NCBI GenBank assembly: GCA_963989385.1
Contig: OZ022509.1
Coordinates: 75,476,667 to 75,540,666, forward strand
Source of the DNA: Ctena decussata
Lineage: Eukaryota > Mollusca > Bivalvia > Lucinida > Lucinidae
Length of the DNA: 64,000 nucleotides
Direction: 5' to 3'
Shown here piece after piece: positions 53,864-63,244 of the stretch. The stretch's first letter is position 1, and every line of letters begins with the position of its first letter. A program made the translations under genes and the position numbers. The notes below the pieces were generated by a model that worked only from the letters and a program-made list of their open reading frames with translations, did no database searches and had not been told where the DNA came from.

Positions 53864-54938
53864 GAATTCTGCAGAATGCTATGTTACACCTGCTTTGCAT
53901 TTTCACATTAACTCAATGGAATATCAGTTTGACACACATTTGGTCAACCCCATTTGGTAATTTATGAGATATTGTCTGTTTCATATTTTGGGCTTTCTTT
54001 AGTAATGGCAGATGGCAGCCATTCTGGATGGGCAATTTGCAAAAAAAAAAAAAAATCGAAATAGCTTCATGAGAGGATCATTCTGACACAAAGTTGGTTC
54101 ACACTCATACGCAAGTTGTACAGAATTGTCCTTTTCATGTTTTGTTATTTTTAGTAACAGAAGCCGACACCCATCTTGGATTGCCCAGTCACATAAATGT
54201 GAATGAGCTCCATTTTTGGAATCTGACTAAAGCCTGAATCTGACTAAAACGTGTGTCTATATATTGGCATTTAAGCAAAAGTGGACTGGTAAACAGAAAG
54301 TAGGTCACTTTGACCTTATTCTGCTACATTTTTTTTTGGTTTTTAAATTATTAAAACTAAGGTCCCATTGATGCTTCATGCGAAATTTCACAAAAATATA
54401 CTTAGGGGTTCTGCAGAAAAATCGATTTACATGTAATTGGAGTTGCTATTTTTAATAACAACAGCTATATCATTCTGAAGCCACGTAGTCTGATCATGTT
54501 GCATGTCTAGTTTGCCAACCATGGGTGCAGTTATATCATTTTGAATATTGACAGTGACCAAATTCTGCTATAGAATATTTTTCATTTTGATAATCTTGAT
54601 TACCAAGGACACATTAATGCTTCAAATAAAATTTCAGCCAAATATACCAAGGGGTTCTGGAAAAAGGTGATTTTATCGGTTTTGCTATTTCTAGTAACAG
54701 CAGCCATCTTATTAAGTTCATGACCATCCTGAATTTTACCATTGTGAACCCCTTCAGTCTGCTCATGCTGCATGTGAAATTTGAGAACCATCTGTGCAGC
54801 GATTTACGAAAATTAGTCTTTTGAATGGATCTGATTGCTAGAGCGGACCTAAATTGTGAATAAACAGACTGACAGGTGGAAAGACAGACGGGAAACTGGA
54901 CACGTATATCGCACCTAAAGCTAAAGTAGGTGCAACAA
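53864..54938 (+). mobile_element. Element J: Helentron-like element, I/K type
   Basis: The 5' end is GAATTCTGCAGAATGCTATG followed by TTACACCTGCTTTGC. The 3' end is TATCGCACCTAAAGCTAAAG and TAGGTGCAACA. The body shares TTTTTAGTAACAG, TAGGTCACTTTGACC and GCCAAATATACCAAGGGG with element I. It lies about 70 bp upstream of the Helentron start codon and so separates the coding block from any upstream promoter or end. Confidence 0.65.
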
Positions 54939-55078
54939 AATCCATGTGCCTTTTGAAATGATTGGTGAGCTCTGACTAGGCATCTTCTCCAGTTGAACTA
55001 AAATTGCATGGACTCTTGCATCTGGCCTGTCTCTGAATTATCACAAGGCAAAGTTAAACACAATAACCCCGATTCAAA

Positions 55079-55244
55079 GCTAACACTGGTAACACTGGAA
55101 AAGTAATACCTATGTTTTGCTTTAGCCAGACACCTATTCTATCCCATAACCTTACAAGGTCGTTGAGGCACCACAGATGACTTTGAAACAATCCCTTTCC
55201 ACCTTGTCCTGTTTTTAGCTGCCCTGCAAGACACCAGCAAGACA

Positions 55245-55290
<46 letters not shown>

Positions 55291-55640
55291 GCAAGTTTTG
55301 CAAAGTTAGTGAACCGTAAAATGTAGCTAAATCCACACAAGATTGATGACAACTTTTATCCTCACACTTGCAGATGTATGCATGACCTGAGTTTCATGAC
55401 TCTAGCCATTATGGTTCTTGAGAAACAGAGCTAAATCTGAAAACTCTATGCAAATTTTGCGAATTTACAAACCTTAAAATGTCGCTCTAGATGATATACT
55501 GATGGTGGCTTTGAGCTGTACCTTTCCAAACGTAGCAATAACCCAAATGTCATGCCTCTAGTGCTTTTACCTTTTTAGAAACTGGCCATAACATGAAAAC
55601 TTGACAGAGGTTTGCAAACTCAGTGAATTATAAAATGTTT
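55079..55640 (+). mobile_element. K-type element fragment with (CA)n
   Basis: Units with GATGTATGCATGACC, TTCATGACTCTAGCC and TTGAGAAACAGAGCTAAA match the ~155-bp unit of element K. A (CA)~20 microsatellite interrupts it at 55249-55287. The Cys/Val-only open frames here are translations of that repeat. No clear ends. Confidence 0.55.
55249..55287. repeat. (CA)n microsatellite
   Basis: About 19-20 uninterrupted CA dinucleotides. Confidence 0.95.
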
Positions 55641-56700
55641 AGGTGGTTTTCTGCCGATCCTAGAAATATCAACAACAATAATAACAGACTTTGAGTCTCA
55701 TGCCCTTGATTGCCTTTTCTAGTCTCTCTTTTATCCAGCAGGTTATTTGGCAGATTAGTTAGCAAATTATTTGGCAGTTTTTTTGGCTCGGTGACAGAAG
55801 TCACTATGTCTTCGTTTCTGTTTGTAGTGAGGCCAGCTCCTCAGTCACGTCATATTCACTACGTCTGTCCTTATACTTACCTGCTTGATACACTTAGCAA
55901 AAAAAAACAAACTTGACAGTCCCTTTTTCATCCTACGGTAGTCAGGAAAAGGTGAAACATAAAAATTATTGTAATTTACGAAAAAGTAATCATTTAGTAA
56001 TATCACAGTCACATAAAATTCAAGATTCTTTAAATACAGCATTATTGAGACTACTGTAAATGTCACAGGGGTGCTTTTCCATTTTCTATGCTCAGAACCA
56101 AACAAATACCGAACTTAAAATTGTTGAAGTCAGCTTAAATGATAAAAATTCTGTTGGCAACGCCTTTCCATTATTAAATCTAATCTGTATGGACTGATTA
56201 ACTAAAATTTTGCCAAATGCATGGTCGATAAAGAGGCCGCGAGGATGACATCTCAAATATCTCTAAATGTTAAATTCAAAAGGAAATAATCTGAAAATTT
56301 CGAACCTTTAAACATTATTTTGAGGTTGTGATTACAATTAACAGAAGCGTTTAAAGTGTTTTCTGTGCATACTGCAACTACTGTTTATTGTGTACAAAAA
56401 ACTTTCTTCTGCGCATGCGCAAATTAAAGAACTGGTCTGAATTATCAAAATAGAAATAAGTTAGGTAACTCCAGACAGGTAAAAAATTATCCAATAAATT
56501 TTCATGATTTAAGAAATCAGATGTCCGTACATGAAAAAAAAAAACATAAATAAAAATGTCAAGCTTTTATTTTTGTTCAGTATACTACCTGTTCTAGCAC
56601 TGACATTTACAGACATCCCCACTGATCTCCTCCATCCATTCTTTTTAGGCATTTAATGTCTAACATGAAAATAGAAAGGAACATCTTATTATCAGTATAC
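55640..56700 (-). pseudogene. Partial duplicate of the Helentron 5' coding region
   Basis: 55650-55893 closely matches 53475-53731 of the peptidase ORF, including the palindromic-looking LLDKRETS and LPNNL codons, and 56583-56700 matches 53722-53840 around the start codon. The two parts are separated by the mariner-like MITE at 55891-56582. A further copy of the start region lies at 57063-57152. It encodes only the first ~110 residues and is broken. Confidence 0.7.
55891..56582. mobile_element. Mariner-like MITE with ~28-bp TIRs and TA duplication
   Basis: The left end CACTTAGCAAAAAAAAACAA with ACTTGACAG is matched inversely at the right (TGTCAAGCTTTTATTTTTG, TTCAGTA). TA flanks both ends (55889-55890, 56583-56584). 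The 692-bp interior has no transposase frame. Tc1/mariner assignment rests on the TA site and TIR form. Confidence 0.65.
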
Positions 56701-57152
56701 ATGATTTATTTCACAGAACTTTCATGGCTGTAATCCTTGAGAAAGAAACCTAAACACAAAAACTCAACAAACAATAAAGTCCCAATGCCGGGATAAGGTC
56801 AAATTTGAGCTATCTAAACACTCAAAGGCAAGTAACTCCAAGGCAAAATATACAATATAGCCAAATTCCAAACTTGTCAGAGAGTTTATGCATGTCCTGC
56901 TTATCAGCAAGTTTGATCAAGTTTCAAAAAAAAAATAATGTTGCTATGCAGATAGGTCAAAAATTATCCAATAAATTTTCATGATTTAAGAAATCAGATG
57001 TCCGTACATGAAAAAAAAAACATAAATAAAAATGTCAAGCTTTTATTTTTGTTCAGTATACTACCTGTTCTAGCACTGACATTTACAGATATCCCCACTG
57101 ATCTCCTCCATGCATTCTTTTTAGGCATTTAATGTCTAACATGAAAATCGTC
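56478..57152. repeat. ~205-bp direct duplication (56478-56682 and 56948-57152)
   Basis: Both copies hold ATTTTCATGATTTAAGAAAT, the right end of the mariner-like MITE, the GTTCTAGCACTGACATTTAC stretch and the Helentron start region (CATTCTTTTTAGGCATTTAA). They are nearly identical, so the duplication postdates the MITE insertion. The 265-bp between them holds part of another repeat. Confidence 0.75.
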
Positions 57153-57298
57153 ATGACCTGTTCTACATAACTGAAAAGTATCATTAAAATATTCCAAAGG
57201 ATATTCAAGATATGGAGCGGACAAGAAAATGTTTACAGACAGACGAACGCCAGGCTCATCGCTATATCCCCTGAACCTTTTGGTCAGGCGGATAAAAA
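57153..57298 (+). mobile_element. Element N: Helentron-like 3' end
   Basis: GACAGACGAACG-rich lead, then CGCTATATCCCCTGAACCTTTTGGTCAGGCGGATAAA: a hairpin (CCTGAACC/GGTCAGG) near the end, like the other families. The 5' end was not found. Confidence 0.5.
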
Positions 57299-58722
57299 CA
57301 ACATCATTTATGTACTGGCTAATGGCATGAACATGAATGCAAAGAATCAGCTTCGTCCCCCTTATGGTTTCTGAGAAGAGTTTTTAATCATTTTATTTTT
57401 TTTCCTGCATGTTGCCATGGCAACCAATCAAATTCAGTGATTTAGACAAAATTCATTCTGTAGAAAAAATCCAAATAACTGTTGCAAGATAGCAAAAATT
57501 ACAAATTTCCATATTTCCCATTATAAGTAAATGGAAACCATAAGTTGCCAGAGCAACCAAATTGCAAGAGCAACTGCCAAGAAAACCAGTAATTCTACAG
57601 AGGCTAGTGTTAAGATCCTTTCTGTAAAGTTTGAGCTTTATTGACCATATAATTTCTGCAGACATGATTTATAAATATTATTCTTTTTTTAATTATTCGG
57701 TTGCAATTGCAACCAGACAAATTGTACAATTTGCATAAATTTAATAAGGCTGGATGAGGACTACTCAAGGAACATTTCTCTGAAAGTTTTGTCAAAATAT
57801 CTGCAGTGACATAGCAATAAATGCAAATTTTCCATTTTGCTATTATAAGTCAATGGCAGCTTTAAGTTGCCATAGCAACCAAACTGCTAGAGCGATTGCC
57901 AAGAAAACCAGTACTTTTATAGAAGCTAGTACTAAGATCATTTCTGTGATGTTTGAGCTTTATTGGTTGCGTAGTTTCTGAGGAGATGATTTTTAAATAT
58001 TTTTCAATTTTAACCCTTTGGTTGCCATGGCAACCAGCCATATTTTGCAATTTACATAATTTAGTGTGGTTGATAGAGGACTACTCAGGGAACATTCTGT
58101 TAAAGTTTTGTCAAAATATCTGCAGTGACATAGCAATAAATGCAAATTTTCAATTTTTTCCATACCAGTCAATGGCAACTTTAAGCTGCCATAGCAACCA
58201 AACTGCTACAGCAATTGCCAAGAAAAACAGTATTTTTATAGGGGTTAGTACTAAGATCCTTTCTGTGAAGTTTGAGCTTTATTGGTTGCCTAGTTTCTGA
58301 GGAGTTGATTTTTGAATATTTTTCTATTTTTAACCTTTTGGTTGCCATGGCAACCAGCCAGATAGTGCAGTTTACATAAATTTCATGTGGTTGACAGAGG
58401 ACTACTCAAGGAACATTTCTGTAAAAGACCTGCCAAAATATCTGCAGTGACATAGCAATAAATGCAAATTTTCAAATTTTCCCATACAAGTCAATGGGAA
58501 CTTTAAGTTGCCATAGCAACCAAAGTTCTCATGCGATCTGGAATAAAAAACAGTATTATTGGTTCCCCCTACCTATAGATGCTATGTATGAAATTCGGTA
58601 ACAATGGGCATTGTAGTTTCAGAGGAGATGTCGTTTGAAAATGTTGACGGACGGACGGACGGACGACGGATGCCTGCCTATACTATAAGCTCACCTGTGA
58701 GCCTTCGGCTCAGGTGAGCTAA
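57299..58722 (+). mobile_element. Element L: Helentron-like element inserted in the second LINE
   Basis: Four units of ~290-320 bp are marked by GGTTGCCATGGCAACCAG near 57413, 57700, 58020 and 58340, and by ATCTGCAGTGACATAGCAAT. The 3' end is (ACGG)n, then CTCACCTGTGAGCCTTCGGCTCAGGTGAGCTAA, a hairpin plus CTAA. The right boundary falls in the LINE RNase H/knuckle region after a T-run. Units resemble element B. The left end is unclear. Confidence 0.62.
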
Positions 58723-59098
58723 AATGTTTAACATTAAAAGGTTCCTGACAAGGAATGCACAAAGGCGGATCCTCACCCTTCAACATAAACGAATGAGTAT
58801 TAAAAGTATGGCCGATTCTAAGTCGAGCTAAAGTTACTTCTTCCTTACAATCACTTCTATAACATGGTTGCCATTCACCTAGTGAAGGCTTAATAGAATG
58901 GAGTTTGTTAATGACAACAGCATTCCACGATATCTGCCACTTATTATGAAGATTGGTATTTATGCAAGGAAGAACTAATGCTGATTTTGCGGCAATGTCG
59001 GCCTTTTCGTTGCCTTTAATCCCCACGTGACTGAGAAGCCAACAACATACAATGTTGTTAAGCTCAGCTAAGTCATTATGTTTTAAGAGGATATCCAA
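58691..59098 (-). pseudogene. Second LINE ORF2: RNase H end and C-terminal knuckle
   Basis: The open frame gives CCWLLSHVGIKGNEKADIAA, containing the last His and Asp of RNase H, then VTLARLRIGHTFNTHSF and PPLCIPCQEPFNVKHF, which align with the end of the first LINE (VIARLRIGHTRITHSY, FCIVCNQLFTVKH). It ends at the junction with element L, which removes the final ~40 residues. Confidence 0.8.
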
Positions 59099-59127
59099 AA
59101 GAAGAGGGTTTTCGATATGGCGATTAT

Positions 59128-59556
59128 TTAGGGATTGAAGAACAGAGAGGGATCAGAAAAGATAATGAAATCTGTATTCTGAGACTGTGCAATGTGATCC
59201 AAGGCTAAATCAACAGCTTTGGTCTCCGCTGAAAAGATAGAGGCATTGTCAGGTAATCTGCATTTGTATGTTTCGGATGGAGTGACACAAGCGGATCCAG
59301 CTGTGATTCCATCCTTTGAGCCATCAGTATATAAAGTCTCATAGTGAGCGAAGTCAGAAAGCAGTTCATTAAATTTAGTTCGAAACACTAGAGGATCAGT
59401 TTGAGATTTTTTATCACTATGCAAAGAAAATAGAACACGTGGCTGAGTAAGTGTCCAAGGTGGTACATCTGGAACTTTGAACTGTTCAATTCTGTCTAAA
59501 TCTAAATTCATATTTTCAAATTCAGAGGCGATTCTAATGCCAAAGGAAGGAATCAT
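59128..59556 (-). pseudogene. Second LINE ORF2: RNase H start
   Basis: 142 residues aligning with the first LINE: VPPWTLTQPRVLFSL, YETLYTDGSKDGITAGSA (first Asp), SIFSAETKAVDLALDHI (Glu) and FIIFSDPSLF (second Asp). A frameshift at about 59140 separates it from the next piece. The Asp of SDS remains but the following Ser is Pro. Confidence 0.8.
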
Positions 59557-60800
59557 ATTTGGTTTATTCTCGAATAAACAGTTTCATACGTTGGATTTGA
59601 TGGATTTGACTTTAATTTAAGGGCATACTGCAAAGAGAGTTTCTGACGTCTATTATAAAGTGATGGTTCATTTGCCTCTGCTAAAAGACTCTCCGAGGGA
59701 GAAGTTCTGAAAGCTCCCAAGGCGAGCCGGAGTCCTTGGTGATGAATGGGATCAAACATTTCCAAATAAGATTTTCTAGCGGATCCATATATTATAGAGC
59801 CAAAGTCTAGTTTGGACCGTTTAATAGTTCTTTTAAGATTAAGTAAAACTTTACGGTGTGCTCCCGAGTCAGTATGGGCAACAACTCGTGGTATGTTCAA
59901 CGCTTTTTGACATTTAGCTTTAAGTTGTTTAATATGCGGAATAAATGAGAGTTTTCTGTCAAAGACAACACCCAAAAATTTGTTTTCTTGAACTACAGGA
60001 ATCAGCGTTCCGTCCAGATTAAGAACAGGATCATAATGCGCGTTACAAAGGTGACAGAAATGCATACAAACTGTCTTAGATTTAAAAAATTTGAATCCAT
60101 TTTCAGTCGCCCACGTTTGAATTTTATTTAGATTTTGTTGAAGTTGACGTTCAATTGTATGCATATTTTTCGACCGATAACAAATCAAAAAGTCATCTAC
60201 ATATAAAGAACAGTCAACACCAGGATTTAGACATTTAACAATATTGTTTATTTTAAGACTGAAAAGAGTGACAGACAAAATACTACCTTGAGGCACACCT
60301 TGTTCTTGATCGTGTGCCTCAGACAGAGTTGAACCTACACGTACTTTAAATTCTCTGTTAGATAAGAAGTTTTGAACGAATATTGGTAATCGGCCTTTAA
60401 GGCCTATTTCATGTAAATCATTCATTATACCATACTTCCAAGTTGTACCGTAAGCCTTCTCTAAATCAAAGAAGACAGCAACTAAGTGCTCCTTCTTGAT
60501 GAAGGCTTCACGTATAAAAGTTTCTAATCTAACCAAGTGATCATTAGTACTGCGTTGGTGCCTGAAACCACTCTGAAATTCTGTAATAATATTATTTGTT
60601 TCAAGGTACCAAACGAGTCTTTCATTGATCATTCGCTCCAATGTTTTACATATGCAGCTCGTTAAAGCAATGGGACGGTAATTGTTCGGGTTCGTATTAT
60701 CCTTTCCAGGTTTCGGTATAGGGATTATCGTAGCTTCTTTCCAAGATTTCGGTACATTACCAGTTTCCCAAATATCATCGAAAGTTTTCAAAGGAACCAA
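59553..60800 (-). CDS. Second LINE ORF2: reverse transcriptase (415-residue open segment)
   Basis: It aligns with the first LINE from the RT fingers to beyond the thumb. NYRPIALTSCICKTLERMIN, FQSGFRHQRSTNDHLVRL, FFDLEKAYGTTWKYGI, GVPQGSILSVTLFSLKINNI and LYVDDFLICYRS are visible, in that order. The catalytic YVDD and the first Asp of motif A are kept. The second Asp of motif A is Gly (KAYG versus KAYD in the first LINE). It joins the neighbouring frame at 60788-61132 by a shift near 60795. The Met given by the open frame is internal. Confidence 0.85.
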   Translation of the reverse strand: MVPLKTFDDIWETGNVPKSWKEATIIPIPKPGKDNTNPNNYRPIALTSCICKTLERMINERLVWYLETNNIITEFQSGFRHQRSTNDHLVRLETFIREAFIKKEHLVAVFFDLEKAYGTTWKYGIMNDLHEIGLKGRLPIFVQNFLSNREFKVRVGSTLSEAHDQEQGVPQGSILSVTLFSLKINNIVKCLNPGVDCSLYVDDFLICYRSKNMHTIERQLQQNLNKIQTWATENGFKFFKSKTVCMHFCHLCNAHYDPVLNLDGTLIPVVQENKFLGVVFDRKLSFIPHIKQLKAKCQKALNIPRVVAHTDSGAHRKVLLNLKRTIKRSKLDFGSIIYGSARKSYLEMFDPIHHQGLRLALGAFRTSPSESLLAEANEPSLYNRRQKLSLQYALKLKSNPSNPTYETVYSRINQI

Positions 60801-61300
60801 AAAAGAAGAGTCTGGAAGATGTTTAAAAAATGATAATGAATATCATCAGGGCCCGGAGATGAATCATGGGCCTTTGAAAGGGCATCTTTAAGTTCCGAAA
60901 GACTAAAAGACTTATTATAAGCTTCTGTGTTGTTAGATGAAAATTTTAGTTTTTGTTTTTCCTTTTGCTGTTTGATATTTTTGAATTTTGGACTGTAATT
61001 TTCGGAAGAATAATGTTTCGAAAACGCATCAGCGAGGGTATTAAAAATATCTTTTTCGGAAGTAACTTTAGAATTATTTACACATAGGTGTCCGATTTTC
61101 CTTTTCCCTGAATCCTCCGAACCATGTCCCATACTTTCTTTATTGAAGTTCGAGAATTTAATTTGGAAACATTGTGTCCACGATTTTTACTTGGATTCTT
61201 TGATGGTTCGACGAGCTTTTGCACGAAAAACACGATAATTGTTTAAATTATCATGTGTTGGACGATTATTGAATTGCCGTAGTGCTCCTTTACGTTGTTT
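60788..61300 (-). pseudogene. Second LINE ORF2: linker between endonuclease and RT
   Basis: Residues such as AKARRTIKES (61187-61300 side) and KDALSKAHDSSPGPDDIHYH (60850 side) align with AKARRTIKSS and KEAINKSHDTATGPDEIHYQ of the first LINE. The frame is broken near 61135-61185 and is cut at its upstream end by element H. Confidence 0.75.
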
Positions 61301-61301
61301 A

Positions 61302-62311
61302 ATTATACCCCCGACATACGAAGTACGAAGTATGTCGAGGGGTTTATAGTTTTCGTCTTTCCGTCCGTTCGTCCGTCTGTGTGTTCGTCCGTCCGTCCGT
61401 GTGTACGTGCGTCCGTCCGTTAACATTTTCGTTAAAGTTTGGCCTTAAGTTTTTATTCTTTGCTTATATTTCCAATATCCTTTGATGAAACCTTTTGGTA
61501 TGTGACTAGGTATACTTCTAGGTTCATGCAGAATAGTTGACATTATCTGGATGCTGCTGCTTACCTAAGGTCAAGGTCACAGACTTAAACATTTGCGTTA
61601 ATGTTTTGTGTTAAGTTTATATTCTTCTTTTATATTTCCAATATCCTTTGATGGATCCTTTTGCTATTTGACTAGGGTTACTTTAAGGTTCATACAGAGT
61701 AGTTGACATCATCTGGATGCTGCTGCTTGCCAAAGGTCAAGGTCACAGATTTGTATATATGTGTTAAATTTGCGTTAAAGTTTTGCGTTAAGTTTATATT
61801 CTTTGCTTATATTTCCAACATCCTTTGGTGAAACCTTTTGATATATGACTAGGTTTACTTCTATGTTCGTGCACAATGATTGACATCATTTTGATGCTGC
61901 TGCTGACCTAAGGTTAAGGTCAAAGGCTTTAACATTTGCGTTAAAGTTTTGCGTTAAGTTTACATTCTTTGTTTATATTTCAAGCATTCTTTGATGAAGC
62001 CTTCTGATTTATGACTAGGCTTACTTCTATGTGTTCATGCAGATTAGTTGACATCATCTGGATGCTGCTGCTATCCAAGGTCATGGAAACAGACTTATAG
62101 GTTTACATTAAAATTTTGTGCTTAGTTGGTTTTCTTTACTGATATTTGTAATATACTTAGATGGAAGCATTTGATAGGTGATAAAGTTTACTTCTAGGTT
62201 CATACCATGTATAAGATTGGTTTCATTAGGGTGCGATTTCATTAGGATGTGGTTTCATTAGGCGGTGGCGCTGGTCGGGGGTATACGTGAGCGCCTGCTC
62301 ACTTGCTCTAG
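61302..62311 (-). mobile_element. Element H: Helentron-like element in the second LINE
   Basis: On the minus strand the 5' end is CTAGAGCAAGTGAGCAGGCG, then CTCACGTATACCCCCGACC. The 3' end is a (GGAC)n-like run, then TATAAACCCCTCGACATACT and CGTATGTCGGGGGTATAATT, a hairpin. It has four to five ~170-bp units with TTTATATTCTTTGCTTATAT, CATCATCTGGATGCTGCTGC and AAGGTCAAGGTCACAGA. Ends match element G. It splits ORF2 between the DDCK endonuclease end and the IKQRK linker. Confidence 0.72.
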
Positions 62312-63196
62312 TTGCATTTTACAATCATCTGTAAACCAAGGCTTTCTAACATTTTTCGATTTTATTGATGTTTTGGGAACAGTTTCTTCTGCAATATTAA
62401 TAAGAATAGATGCAAATGACTTAAACGGATCACCAGCCTCCTGGACTGTGTCTTCAAGAAGTCGAGTTTCACAAAGGGTTTGGAACTGATTCCAGTTAGC
62501 TTTATATAATTTCCATCTTGAAACTGGCTGTTCAATATCTTGACCAATATTATTCAGAAATATTGGAAAGTGATCACTACCACAGAGATCATCATGAACC
62601 TTCCAATCATAGTGTAAAAGAAAGGTGGGAAAGAAGATAGAGAGGTCTAAAGAAGTGTATGTACCAGTTGCTGGATGTAGATACGTCGGAGTTTTAGTGT
62701 TATATAGACAAAGTCCATGATTATCAATAAAACTTTCAATAACTCTGCCTTTGTCATTAATATCTTTGGAACCCCAAAGGATATTATGACCATTAAAGTC
62801 TCCCAGTAAGATGAAGGGAGAGGGGAGTTGTGGAACGATATCATTAAGCTCTTTGAGAGATAATCTCGAACTGGGAGGAATATATATAGAACAAATAGTG
62901 ACTACGCGATGGAGAGTTATGCTTACTGCAACAGCTTGTAAATTCGTCTGCAAAGGTATTTGACTATGAGGAGCATTATTATTGACAAAGATAGAGACAC
63001 CACCAGCGGCTCTCTCATTGTTTGATGAAAATGTATGAAAAGAGTTATAATTTCGAATGGAACTGTTATCGCTGTCTTTTAGATGAATTTCTTGAAGACA
63101 CAGAGCAGCAGGCTCATAATCCTAAAGGAGCAACAATGTTTCTTCATAATTGGCTTTAAAGCCTCGACAATTCCATTGTATAATTCTGTTTTTCAT
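62258..63196 (-). pseudogene. Second LINE ORF2: APE endonuclease
   Basis: The start ATG (63196-63194) gives MKNRIIQWNCRGFKANYEET, then an in-frame stop (CTT-TAG), then CLQEIHLKDSDNSSI, GGVSIFVNNNAPHSQ and the open segment 62258-62953 with VAVSITLHRVVTICSIYIPP, LLGDFNGHNILWGS, LDLSIFFPTFLL and GSDHFPIFL. All endonuclease motifs seen in the first LINE are present. The last residues after DDCKMQLEQ are element H sequence. Confidence 0.82.
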
Positions 63197-63244
63197 TATT
63201 AATAATGATGAATATATATTGGAGCAAAATGGTTAGATCTATTC
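63197..63244 (-). other. Second LINE ORF1-ORF2 spacer
   Basis: Short AT-rich gap with ATATATAT, as between ORF1 and ORF2 of the first LINE. Confidence 0.5.

Noticed and set aside
55054..55336. Open frames rich in Cys and Val
   Set aside because: They translate the (CA)n microsatellite.
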